Both the position numbers and the translations under genes were made by a program. This document shows positions 8,012-16,857 of a DNA stretch of 46,095 bases, piece by piece (positions within the stretch are counted from its first letter, which is position 1; every line of letters begins with the position of its first letter). Source of the stretch: JAFGSZ01 sp964492185 (GTDB lineage Bacteria; Bacteroidota; Bacteroidia; Bacteroidales; UBA10428); contig CAZBJH010000014.1 of NCBI GenBank assembly GCA_964492185.1, positions 1-46,095 on the forward strand. The letters run 5' to 3'. The notes below the pieces were generated by a model. The model did no database searches, had not been told where the DNA came from, and worked only from the letters and a program-made list of their open reading frames with translations.

Positions 8012-9361
8012 TCAGGTTTTCCTATCTTCTTTCAGCATGCGGTAAACAGTGGAGAGGCCAATATCGAGTTTTTCGGCTACCAGCTTATAATTATCGTTGT
8101 ATTTTTTCAAAAATGATCTAAGGATGCGTTTTTCATATTCACGCATTGTTTGTTCTTCGGATAGTACATCAGGCAAGGGATCGCTGTCGGACAGCACGAT
8201 ATTATCGGCTGTGATTTCATTGTTATTGGCCATTGTAACTGCCAGTTCGATCACGGAACGCAATTCCCGCACATTCCCGGGAAAGGTGTACCCCAGCAGC
8301 TTATTGCCTGCCTCAGGTGTAAGTGATTTTTTTTTCATGTCATTTTCCATGCAGAACTCATAAATAAAATGTTTCGCCAGTATAAGTATATCCTTATCCC
8401 TTTCGCGAAGAGGAGGTAGTTCTATTGGTAAACCATAGAGCCTGTAATATAAATCCTGCCTGAAATTTCCGTTTTTCACCTCATTCTGAATATTTTTATT
8501 CGATGCCACAATTATGCGGCTATTGGTTTTAATGGGATGATTGCTGCCTACCCTTGAAAATTCTTTTTCCTGTAATACACGCAATAATTTGGCTTGTAGT
8601 GTTATATCAAGCTCAACTATTTCATCAAGAAACAGGGTACCGCCTTTTGCCTGCTCAAATTTACCAATACGCCTGTATGAAGCTCCCGTAAAAGCACCTT
8701 TTTCGTGACCGAACAGCTCACTTTCAATTAATTCTGAAGGAATAGCAGCAACATTCAGGGGGACGAATGGCTGGTTGCTTCGTTTGGAATTATAATGTAT
8801 GGCTTTGGCTACAAGTTCCTTTCCTGTACCGGTTTCCCCGGTTATAGTCACAGAAATATTCGTGCGTACTGCTTTATCAATAAGATCGAATATATCTTTG
8901 ATAGCTTTGCTGTTGCCTATAATGCTCTTTTGAAAGTCGTATTTTCTTCTGACTTCTTTTCTCAGGTCAGATAGCTCCTGCTTTAGCTTATGCCCCTGAC
9001 GAATATTGTTCACTGTATTCAACAGGCGTTCCCGTATATCATTCGATTTTACTATATAATCATAAGCACCCTGCTTTAGCAGTTCTACAACAACTTCAAT
9101 ATCTTCCTGCTCTGATATAAGAATAACCTGTATATCTTCATTCTGCTCTTTGATTTTTTTTAGTACATCAATACCGTTCAGATCGGGAAGTCTGTAATCG
9201 AGTGTAATAACATCAGGATTCCCATTCAGATGATCCAGGCATTCTTTTCCGCTAAGAAAGCTTTCTACCTCATAATCAGGATTCATTGAAAGGTTATGAA
9301 CAAGTAAACGGTTATACCATTCATTGTCTTCTACAACAAATATTTTAAAGGGTTTGCTCAT
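8012..9361 (-). CDS. Sigma-54-dependent response regulator (NtrC family)
   Basis: 449 residues: receiver domain (1-120) with acidic pocket ED at 11-12, phosphoacceptor D55 in ITLDYRLPD and lysine K105; AAA+ domain (about 145-375) with Walker A GETGTGKE (175-182), the sigma-54 contact loop GAFTGA (222-227) and Walker B GGTLFLDEI; and a short Fis-type helix-turn-helix at the C-terminus (VAEKLDIGLSTVYRMLKE). All parts needed for sigma-54 activation are intact. It follows the hybrid kinase gene by 14 bp, so both are almost certainly one two-component unit. The likely output includes the coiled-coil gene downstream. Confidence 0.95.
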   Translation of the reverse strand: MSKPFKIFVVEDNEWYNRLLVHNLSMNPDYEVESFLSGKECLDHLNGNPDVITLDYRLPDLNGIDVLKKIKEQNEDIQVILISEQEDIEVVVELLKQGAYDYIVKSNDIRERLLNTVNNIRQGHKLKQELSDLRKEVRRKYDFQKSIIGNSKAIKDIFDLIDKAVRTNISVTITGETGTGKELVAKAIHYNSKRSNQPFVPLNVAAIPSELIESELFGHEKGAFTGASYRRIGKFEQAKGGTLFLDEIVELDITLQAKLLRVLQEKEFSRVGSNHPIKTNSRIIVASNKNIQNEVKNGNFRQDLYYRLYGLPIELPPLRERDKDILILAKHFIYEFCMENDMKKKSLTPEAGNKLLGYTFPGNVRELRSVIELAVTMANNNEITADNIVLSDSDPLPDVLSEEQTMREYEKRILRSFLKKYNDNYKLVAEKLDIGLSTVYRMLKEDRKT

Positions 9362-9375
9362 AATATGATTAATGA

Positions 9376-11781
9376 TTATAAGGGTTTTAGTCTTGTTAGT
9401 TCAATGTTGATCCGGCGGATCACCTTCTCAAGTTCATTTTCGGTTTGTTTGACCAATTCACTGAGCATTTCGGTATTATTACGGTCACCGGCATTTTTTT
9501 CCAGTCTGTTTAATAGCTGATGCAGGTTATCGGCATTGAGATGTCTGCAGGGTGGAGCCATTTTATGAGCTTCATCAGCTATTTGACTGTAATTCTCAGT
9601 TTTCATTGCCTGTTTGATCGTATTAATGCTTTTTTTTGCAGTTTCTATAAATACTTCAAGCATTTCACATACAAAATCAATATCTCCGCCGGCCACTCTG
9701 TTAAGCTCTTCAAAATCAACACTGCTTTCAGGATCATCATTTTTTATTTCAGGATCATTATCATCAGCTTGGATCGTATCCGGGTTTTTATTATCCGTGA
9801 GATCGATTATGGTGTTCAGTAACTTACTCTCTATAAAGGGTTTGGTTATAAATGCATACATCCCTGCTTCCCTGCAGGCTTGTATTTCTTTACTGTTGGT
9901 TGCTGCCGACATTGCAATAATTTTCAGGCTACTATCATGATTGTCAAGGATCAACCGGGTAGCTTCCATTCCATTCATTTCCGGCATACGGATATCCATC
10001 AGAATGATATCATAGTGATTCCTGTTTGCTTCTGCTACAGCTTCAATGCCATTGCTTACCTCTTTAAATTGCACTTGCCACTTTTTAAGTATGTTAGCCA
10101 GTACCAGTCTGTTGAATTCGGCATCATCGACGATCAATACATGAAGATTTTTCACTCTTTGCGGAACAGCAAGTATTTCCTTTTCCTGTTTTAATACTTT
10201 TGTTTCCCTGCCGATGTCATAAGGTATCATGAAAGTGATGCATGTCCCTTTATTCTTTTTACTTTCAATAGTAATATCACCTTGTTGAATTTCAACAAGT
10301 TTTTTTACAATTGCCAGTCCAAGTCCCGTACCGCCATAATCCCTTGCTATGTGTGCCCCGGCCTGGGTGAAATCTTCAAAGATTGATTCAATATTTTCGT
10401 TATCAATACCAATACCTGTATCTTTAACTGATACTTTGAGACGGACATCCTTTTTCGTATTATTTTGAATCTGTAAACTTATGCTAACTTTTCCCCGGTG
10501 TGTAAATTTAATGGCATTTCCTGTTAAATTGATCAATATTTGTTTTAACCGGAAGGGGTCACCTATCAATACTTCCGGAACTTCCCTGTCAATAGTAAAT
10601 GAAAAGTCCAGTCTTTTATTTTCAGCCTCATAGTTATATAGCTGATATACATCGTCCATTATTTCCGCCGGATAAAAATGGATATTATCAATTTTGATTT
10701 TTCCCGAATCGAGTTTTGCAAAGTCAAGTACATCATTGATGATATGTATAAGGTGATCCGCGGAACGTTTAATGATCTGAACCGGTCGGTTCGCGGGTGC
10801 AGGAAGGTCTGTCAGTTGTGTGGCAAGTCCGTGAATGGCATTTACCGGTGTGCGTAATTCATGGCTTACATTGGCAATAAATGTTTCTTTTGCTGTAGCA
10901 AGATTTTCTGCCTGAATTTTAGCTTCTTTAAGTGCCTGTTGGTACTGGCGTGATTTTCTGACATAATTAAAGATAATAAATACAACGATCAGCAACAGTA
11001 GTATTGCAGAAAGACAGAATATAATAATCCATTTATAGGTCTCATTTGCCAGTTGTTCGGCTTCCCGTGCACTCAGTCTTATTGATTTACTTTCATTTTC
11101 TTCCAGGGAAGCGATCATGTTCTTCAGTTTAGCCGAGACTATGTTGTTTTGTTGTATAATATTGAATTCTCTGCTTTTTATCTGTTGCTGAACAATATGT
11201 TCCCGGGTTCCCAGTTCGGCAATTTCTTTTTTTAATGAATCAGGATGAAAGGAGTTGCTATCTTTTTCTGTTTCCTGTTTTCCGAAAAGTCTTTTGAAAA
11301 AGCCCGGGCTATCTGCTGGTGTTGTATCCTGAGGAATATCCCTGACTTTTGCCGATATTTTGACCAATACACTGTCGATCCTGTTGTCATCCTGCAATCT
11401 GAGCATTTCTTCCCAGAGGGTAAGTTTTTTGTTTATCAGATAATGGATGGAGTCTATTTGTAAGGATTTAGCAGGATATCTTTTATTAAGTGATTGTAAA
11501 TGTTCTATTTTATCATCCACATTTTCGACAACCTCATAATAAGATTTCAGATAATTGTGTTCACCCGTCACTCTGAAAAGGCTGATGCTGTTTTCTGCAT
11601 CTGACAGGTCAGCAGCAATTTCTTTTATCTGCAGTAATCGAAGATCTGGTCTTGATCCGAAGTATATCTTGTTTACCATTCCGGATAGTGCAGTGAATGA
11701 TAAGTACCCGGTAGCCAATACTGCAGCAAGCGTTATTATCAGCAATGAGGTAACCTTTATTTCAAACCTGTTCCCGATCAT
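9376..11781 (-). CDS. Hybrid sensor histidine kinase with receiver and Hpt domains
   Basis: About 800 residues. An N-terminal membrane segment (about 13-33), a long helical periplasmic sensor region (35-252) resembling four-helix-bundle sensors, a second membrane segment (254-276), HisKA with the H-box IANVSHELRTPVNAIHGL (H310 counted from the upstream TTG), HATPase_c with N-box (LINLTGNAIKFT) and G-boxes (DTGIGID, GGTGLGLAIVKKL), a receiver domain (LIVDDAEFNR, DIILMDIRMPEMNG) and a C-terminal Hpt domain (EAHKMAPPCRHL). The full His-Asp-His relay is in one chain and could pass phosphate to D55 of the adjacent regulator. The open frame starts at a TTG at 11790, but an ATG at 11781 is preferred because a TATCTTTG promoter element overlaps the TTG. 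Confidence 0.93.
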   Translation of the reverse strand: MIGNRFEIKVTSLLIITLAAVLATGYLSFTALSGMVNKIYFGSRPDLRLLQIKEIAADLSDAENSISLFRVTGEHNYLKSYYEVVENVDDKIEHLQSLNKRYPAKSLQIDSIHYLINKKLTLWEEMLRLQDDNRIDSVLVKISAKVRDIPQDTTPADSPGFFKRLFGKQETEKDSNSFHPDSLKKEIAELGTREHIVQQQIKSREFNIIQQNNIVSAKLKNMIASLEENESKSIRLSAREAEQLANETYKWIIIFCLSAILLLLIVVFIIFNYVRKSRQYQQALKEAKIQAENLATAKETFIANVSHELRTPVNAIHGLATQLTDLPAPANRPVQIIKRSADHLIHIINDVLDFAKLDSGKIKIDNIHFYPAEIMDDVYQLYNYEAENKRLDFSFTIDREVPEVLIGDPFRLKQILINLTGNAIKFTHRGKVSISLQIQNNTKKDVRLKVSVKDTGIGIDNENIESIFEDFTQAGAHIARDYGGTGLGLAIVKKLVEIQQGDITIESKKNKGTCITFMIPYDIGRETKVLKQEKEILAVPQRVKNLHVLIVDDAEFNRLVLANILKKWQVQFKEVSNGIEAVAEANRNHYDIILMDIRMPEMNGMEATRLILDNHDSSLKIIAMSAATNSKEIQACREAGMYAFITKPFIESKLLNTIIDLTDNKNPDTIQADDNDPEIKNDDPESSVDFEELNRVAGGDIDFVCEMLEVFIETAKKSINTIKQAMKTENYSQIADEAHKMAPPCRHLNADNLHQLLNRLEKNAGDRNNTEMLSELVKQTENELEKVIRRINIELTRLKPL

Positions 11782-11787
11782 GCTTAC

Positions 11788-11795
11788 CAAAGATA
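11788..11795 (-). promoter_or_regulatory. Candidate -7 element before the hybrid kinase gene
   Basis: Minus strand TATCTTTG matches TAnnTTTG. If used, the transcript would start only a few bases before the ATG at 11781, giving a nearly leaderless message. Confidence 0.35.
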
Positions 11796-11849
11796 ATAAT
11801 TATTGCTTATTGGCGTTAATGTACTGAAAAATAACAAGTGCCGGATATT

Positions 11850-12008
11850 TTATCTTTGCTCTTGTCAACGGCGACATTTCTTTGTTTACTTTCTTTTTGC
11901 TGTAGCAACTTAGCCGAAGGTGATCTAACGACCTGTCATTGAAGTAAAAAAGTATATCGAACCACATTGGGAGCGGTTCGAAACAATTAGCCTCCGAAAG
12001 GGTATTAT
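11850..12008 (+). other. Non-coding stretch with possible small RNA
   Basis: Between the kinase gene and the type B element lies a stretch with no convincing reading frame. It has a plus-strand TATCTTTG (-7-like) at 11851-11858, a stem TCGAACC/GGTTCGA with an 11-base loop around 11957-11981, and a small CC-TCCGAAA-GG hairpin near 11990-12003. These would suit a short structured RNA, but none matches a class I know. Confidence 0.2.
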
Positions 12009-12009
12009 T

Positions 12010-12240
12010 TAGTGTTTGTCCATAATGTCCTATACCCGCGTTGCTGCCAAAATTTTAAATCCTCGAATACCTTAGTATACCGCGGTTTAAAATGTTTTTC
12101 ACAAAGTTAATAATTTTAAAGGTGTTCAAGAGCTCACTTTTAAAAGTGAGTTCTTGAACTCATTTAAAATTGAGTTCAAGAGTTCACTTCGTTCGGTTCG
12201 CGCACCTTGATCTCGAACATTCTGAACAAACACTATTTAA
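12010..12240 (-). mobile_element. Type B palindromic mobile element, long form, with perfect 6-bp flanking repeats
   Basis: Ends GTGTTTGTCCATAATGTCC (from 12012) and its inverted partner GAATGTTCTGTT-like end finishing in GAACAAACAC at 12233. Both sides are TATTTA, a perfect direct repeat. The interior has a nest of inverted repeats (AAGAGCTCACTTTTAAAAGT and TGAACTCATTTAAAATTGAG), about 100 bp more than the short type B copies. No reading frame is present. Confidence 0.85.
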
Positions 12241-12328
12241 TAATACAACCTTATTTTATATAAGAGCATGAACTAAAGGAAAGTATTTGCTAATGATTTC
12301 GCTATTCTCCTGTTCATAGGATAAAGGA

Positions 12329-13726
12329 TCATACCTCAACAATGAGGTTTTTTATCCTTTCTATCTGATTTAACTTATTCACTTCACGAAGACTTCGCGC
12401 TGTAGGAGTGTAATACTGATGTTGTGAAATGAATTTTATCTGCAACTTATTCCATTGTTCTATAGAATTGATCTTATCCTTTTCTTTCAGTTCCTTAAAA
12501 AGCGCATGTGATACAGGTATCATATCACTGCGGCCCAGATAATCAAGATCAGCATCACACATAATCTCTTCAAGCTTGTTGGTTGGCCTGGGAGGTTGTT
12601 TTGTCGCCATTATAAGTTCACATATTCTGTCGATTTGCGAATGTGAATAATGATAATTGGGAAGTATATCCCGCGCCATCACCGAACCATAATATTCGTG
12701 ATTATCATATCCCACAATATGGCCGGCATCATGAAATAAAGCTGCAGTTTTTAAAAGCAATATTTCTTCGTTAGTGACATCTTCACCCAGACCGATCAGT
12801 TCAACCTGTGTAACAACATCTACGGTATGTTTCACATTATGGTAATACAGATCGGGTGATAATTCCTTTTCCAGCTTGTCAAGTACCAGTTCCTCCAGAT
12901 CTGTAAATTGTGCAAGTCCGAAACGGATATTAAAACGTTTATTGGGGATTATTCCTCTTCCTTTTAATGAATATTCGGGTTTAATGCCTTTAACAGAATA
13001 TAATTGAATATTACCTTTGTATTTGACGGGCATTTTACCGAAATATTCACAATGGATCATATCATTCACCATCTCATAGGTGGTTTCAGAAATAAGTATC
13101 TCGCCTTCCCGGCAAAATGACCGTATCCGTGTAGCCAGATTTACTGTATCACCGGTTATTTTCAGATTGTTTTTTCGACTGTTTCCCACGTTATGCGCTA
13201 CTATTGGTCCCGTATGAATTCCAATACGCAATTGCCAGAATTTGTTCCCGCTGTATGAACGCTGCAATTCTTTTAAATGATATTGCATATCAATAGCAAC
13301 AAGAACTACCTCCAGGGGGTTGGTGATGTTTTTTTCCGGTATTCCTCCTACACACATTATCGTATCTTCAATGCTTTTGATCTGGATCAGGTTTGTCCTT
13401 TTTATTATGGATTCAAGTTCGATAAATATTTCATCAAGATTATCAACCAGGATCTTGCTGTCCATATCCTTGGAAATATTCTGGAATCCTTGGGTGTCGG
13501 CAAATAATACAGTGGAGGTCTTGTACTTGGTAATCTGGTTTTTCCGTGTATCCTTACTTTTTACATTGTCGCGTTTATTTTCCTTATTTAGAAGATTCTG
13601 ATACTTTTCAACTTGTATGGTAAGTTTCTCAACTTCTTTATTTAATCTATCCTTTTCTTCAAGCAACATTTTATTCTGAGACATAATGTCTGCCAGGTGC
13701 TTAATAAAGCTGACTTTTTTTCCCAT
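12329..13726 (-). CDS. Class III nucleotide cyclase fused to an HD-type phosphohydrolase domain
   Basis: 465 residues: coiled coil (15-50), class III cyclase domain (about 68-245) and HD domain (about 285-420). The cyclase keeps metal-binding D77 (LFADTQGF) and D121, the adenine-selecting pair K117 and D193 (TGDTVNLATR), and transition-state residues N196 and R200, so an adenylate cyclase is predicted; E120 replaces the usual Gly. The HD domain has H300, H332-D333 (LFHDAGH) and a distal Asp in CDADLDYLGR, a complete metal site. Residues are counted from the ATG at 13726. The protein lacks membrane segments. Whether the HD half degrades the cyclase product or another nucleotide is not known. 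It is transcribed divergently from the nuclease-fold gene across 66 bp. Confidence 0.85.
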   Translation of the reverse strand: MGKKVSFIKHLADIMSQNKMLLEEKDRLNKEVEKLTIQVEKYQNLLNKENKRDNVKSKDTRKNQITKYKTSTVLFADTQGFQNISKDMDSKILVDNLDEIFIELESIIKRTNLIQIKSIEDTIMCVGGIPEKNITNPLEVVLVAIDMQYHLKELQRSYSGNKFWQLRIGIHTGPIVAHNVGNSRKNNLKITGDTVNLATRIRSFCREGEILISETTYEMVNDMIHCEYFGKMPVKYKGNIQLYSVKGIKPEYSLKGRGIIPNKRFNIRFGLAQFTDLEELVLDKLEKELSPDLYYHNVKHTVDVVTQVELIGLGEDVTNEEILLLKTAALFHDAGHIVGYDNHEYYGSVMARDILPNYHYSHSQIDRICELIMATKQPPRPTNKLEEIMCDADLDYLGRSDMIPVSHALFKELKEKDKINSIEQWNKLQIKFISQHQYYTPTARSLREVNKLNQIERIKNLIVEV

Positions 13727-13792
13727 TGACCTTTAGATCCTGTATTATATGTAAAAAGTATTAATTTTATACGATAATTGAGTCTTTAAGTT

Positions 13793-14830
13793 ATGATAAG
13801 CAGATTATTATTTTTTTTTCTGATCACAGGTTTAGCAGGTAGTTATTCACAACATCCTGATAGCTCTTATACTGGAATTTTTCCCATAGTGTTTTATAAT
13901 GTTGAAAATTTATTTGATACAATTGATGAACCTTTTAAAAATGATGATGAATTTGCACCTGAAGGTTCGAAACATTGGAATACAAAACGCTATTATAAGA
14001 AATTGAATGATATTTCGAGAGTACTCACTACGATAACCCGGCCCATACCTCCTGCAATAATGGGTTTTGCTGAAGTGGAAAATGAAAAGGTTCTCAATGA
14101 TCTGTTTGCTACAGGATCATTGGATACTGTTTCCTACGGGTTCGCTATGACTGAAAGCCGGGATATCCGGGGTATTGATGTGGCACTGGCATGGAATACC
14201 AAACGGTTTGATGTAATTTACAATGCTGCTATAACTGTGAAATTTCCTTTTGATACAGCTATTTTGGTCAGGGATATACTTTATGTTAAGGGGATAATTG
14301 AAGATAGCGATACCCTGCATATTTTTGTAAATCATTGGAAATCGCGTTATGGAGGTAAAATGGAAACGGAACCCTGCCGGCTTTATACGGCGCAGCTGCT
14401 GAAGAGGATAATTGATTCTGTTCAGATTGCCTGTAATGATGCCAGGATCATAATTATGGGGGACTTTAATGATGAGCCGACTGACAAAAGTCTTTATAGT
14501 ATTTTACAGGCAGGCAGTAAACGAAAAAATATAAGGGACAGCGATCTGTACAATTTGTATTATGATATACATAATCTGAATAATGGGGGAACTTATTATT
14601 ATAAGGGCAACTGGAATATGTTGGATAATATTATTATTTCCTGTCCATTGCTTACCGGACCCGGTTACCATACGGATTTTGATTCAGGCAGGATATGTAA
14701 GCAGGATTTTATGATGTATTATGACAGGGACAAAGAAGTATATATTCCAAACAGAACCTATGGAGGTAATTACTATTTTGGAGGGATAAGCGACCATCTA
14801 CCAGTTTATTTTGAATTGAATAAGGAGTGA
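13793..14830 (+). CDS. Secreted endonuclease/exonuclease/phosphatase family protein
   Basis: 345 residues with a signal peptide (LLFFFLITGLAGSYSQ, cleavage near residue 20). The DNase I-like fold is shown by FYNVENLFDT, catalytic Glu in GFAEVENEKVL, HIFVNHWKSRYGG, IIMGDFNDEPTDKS and the terminal SDHLPVYF with the catalytic His. All active-site motifs are present. Substrate could be nucleic acid, a phosphoester lipid or a sugar phosphate; the family is too broad to choose. The stop codon is three bases before uvrB, so the two are co-transcribed, though a link to DNA repair is not implied for an exported protein. Confidence 0.85.
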   Translation: MISRLLFFFLITGLAGSYSQHPDSSYTGIFPIVFYNVENLFDTIDEPFKNDDEFAPEGSKHWNTKRYYKKLNDISRVLTTITRPIPPAIMGFAEVENEKVLNDLFATGSLDTVSYGFAMTESRDIRGIDVALAWNTKRFDVIYNAAITVKFPFDTAILVRDILYVKGIIEDSDTLHIFVNHWKSRYGGKMETEPCRLYTAQLLKRIIDSVQIACNDARIIIMGDFNDEPTDKSLYSILQAGSKRKNIRDSDLYNLYYDIHNLNNGGTYYYKGNWNMLDNIIISCPLLTGPGYHTDFDSGRICKQDFMMYYDRDKEVYIPNRTYGGNYYFGGISDHLPVYFELNKE

Positions 14831-14833
14831 TTT

Positions 14834-16846
14834 ATGGATATTAAATTGACCAGTGAATATATGCCCACGGGAGACCAACCTGAAGCGATCAGGCAACTTG
14901 TGGAAGGTATTCACCAGGGGATACCATTTCAGACGTTATTGGGAGTTACAGGTTCCGGAAAGACCTTCACCGTGGCCAATATGATCGCCCGGGTTCAGAG
15001 GCCGGCATTAGTGTTGAGCCATAACAAAACTCTGGCTGCACAATTGTATGGGGAGTTTAAACAATTCTTCCCGGATAATGCAGTGGAATATTTCGTTTCT
15101 TATTACGATTATTATCAGCCTGAAGCCTATATTCCTGTTACAGATACATATATTGAAAAGGATCTTTCTATAAACGATGAAATTGAAAAGTTACGGTTAA
15201 GTACTACTTCATCCCTATTATCCGGACGTAAGGACGTGATTGTTGTATCTTCCGTTTCCTGTCTTTATGGTATTGGTAATCCTGATGATTTTCATAGTAA
15301 TACCATTAGTTTGGAGAAAGGTCAGTTAATCGGGCGCAATACATTCCTGCGGAAGTTGGTTGACAGTTTGTATTACCGAAGTGAGACCGAATTTTCACGA
15401 GGAAATTTCAGGGTGAGGGGTGATACGGTGGATGTTTTTCTTGCGTATAGTGATCATGCTTACCGGATCAGTTTCTGGGGTGATGAAGTGGATGAGATAG
15501 AAATTATAGATCCGCTTTCGGGAGATATGCTGGTGGTAAAACAAAAGGTTGCCATTTATCCGGCAAACATTTTTGTTACGACAAAGTACAGAATACAGCA
15601 GGCGATTGAAAAGATTCAGGATGATATGATGGAGCAGGTACAGTTTTTTAAAGATATTGGCAGTAACCTTGAAGCCAAACGACTGCAGGACAGGGTAACA
15701 TATGATCTGGAGATGATAAGGGAATTGGGATATTGCCCTGGTATTGAGAATTACTCCAGATATTTTGACGGCCGGGCGGCCGGAACAAGGCCTTTTTGTC
15801 TGCTTGATTATTTCCCTGATGATTTTATTACCATAATTGATGAAAGTCATGTTACTATTCCCCAGATACGTGCAATGTACGGGGGTGATCATTCGCGTAA
15901 GCAAACTCTCGTGGAGCACGGTTTCCGGCTTCCGGCTGCAATGGACAATCGTCCGTTAAAATTTGATGAGTTCGAACAAATGATCAATCAATCGATTTTT
16001 GTTAGTGCCACGCCGGGCGATTTTGAACTGGAAAGGAGCGAAGGCCTTGTTGTTGAGCAGCTTATCCGGCCTACGGGATTGCTTGATCCTGTTATTGAGG
16101 TAAGGCCCAGCCTGAACCAGATCGATGATCTTATGAATGAAATCACTGTAAGAGCAAAATCAAATGAACGGGTGCTGGTAACTACACTGACAAAGAGGAT
16201 GGCAGAAGAACTGACAAATTACCTTATAAAATATAATATAAAATGCCGTTACATCCATTCTGATATAGATACACTGGACAGGGTGGAGATTATGGAAGGA
16301 TTACGAAAAGGTACATTTGATGTACTGGTTGGCGTGAATCTGTTGCGTGAAGGTCTCGATCTGCCCGAAGTATCACTGGTTGCTATTCTTGATGCAGATA
16401 AAGAAGGTTTTCTCAGGTCCGAGCGTTCGCTTACACAAACAGCAGGCAGGGCAGCAAGGCATTTATATGGGAAAGTTATAATGTATGCCGATAAAAAAAC
16501 ACGTTCAATGCAGCTAACGATTGATGAAACAAACAGGCGCCGGGAGAAACAGTTGGCTTACAATGAAGAGAACGGTATCACACCCAAACAAATTATTAAA
16601 GGAATATCCAGGGTCCTGCTGGAAGTGAAAAAGAAAAAAGGACAGCCGGTTCCTTATACAGAGCCTGATCAGGTGAATATTGCTGCTGATCCGGTTGTCC
16701 GGTATATGGATACTGAAGCATTGGAGGAATCAGTTGAAAAGGCCAAACGTTCAATGGAGAAAGCAGCTGCTGAGCTAAACTTTGTGGAGGCTGCCAGATT
16801 CAGGGATGAAATGCTTGCTTTTAAAGAATTATTAAAGAATAAATAA
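14834..16846 (+). CDS. uvrB: UvrABC excinuclease subunit B
   Basis: 670 residues, the standard UvrB length. Walker A GVTGSGKT at residues 37-44, the beta-hairpin that pries DNA strands apart (YYDYYQPEAYIP near 91-102), the DESH box (IIDESHVTIPQ), helicase motifs V and VI (GVNLLREGLDLPEVS, QTAGRAARH) and a C-terminal UVR motif (MEKAAAELNFVEAARFRDEM) that binds UvrC. It verifies damage and loads UvrC in nucleotide excision repair. uvrA and uvrC are not in the window. It is the middle gene of a three-gene plus-strand unit. Confidence 0.98.
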   Translation: MDIKLTSEYMPTGDQPEAIRQLVEGIHQGIPFQTLLGVTGSGKTFTVANMIARVQRPALVLSHNKTLAAQLYGEFKQFFPDNAVEYFVSYYDYYQPEAYIPVTDTYIEKDLSINDEIEKLRLSTTSSLLSGRKDVIVVSSVSCLYGIGNPDDFHSNTISLEKGQLIGRNTFLRKLVDSLYYRSETEFSRGNFRVRGDTVDVFLAYSDHAYRISFWGDEVDEIEIIDPLSGDMLVVKQKVAIYPANIFVTTKYRIQQAIEKIQDDMMEQVQFFKDIGSNLEAKRLQDRVTYDLEMIRELGYCPGIENYSRYFDGRAAGTRPFCLLDYFPDDFITIIDESHVTIPQIRAMYGGDHSRKQTLVEHGFRLPAAMDNRPLKFDEFEQMINQSIFVSATPGDFELERSEGLVVEQLIRPTGLLDPVIEVRPSLNQIDDLMNEITVRAKSNERVLVTTLTKRMAEELTNYLIKYNIKCRYIHSDIDTLDRVEIMEGLRKGTFDVLVGVNLLREGLDLPEVSLVAILDADKEGFLRSERSLTQTAGRAARHLYGKVIMYADKKTRSMQLTIDETNRRREKQLAYNEENGITPKQIIKGISRVLLEVKKKKGQPVPYTEPDQVNIAADPVVRYMDTEALEESVEKAKRSMEKAAAELNFVEAARFRDEMLAFKELLKNK

Positions 16847-16857
16847 TTGTACTTTAT

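Noticed and set aside
11957..11981. GGTTCGA sequence resembling a tRNA T-arm
   Set aside because: No acceptor stem, anticodon arm or D-arm can be drawn around it; kept only as part of a possible small RNA.
15395..15919. 174-residue minus-strand frame in uvrB
   Set aside because: It is antisense to conserved helicase motifs of uvrB and lacks any recognisable domain.
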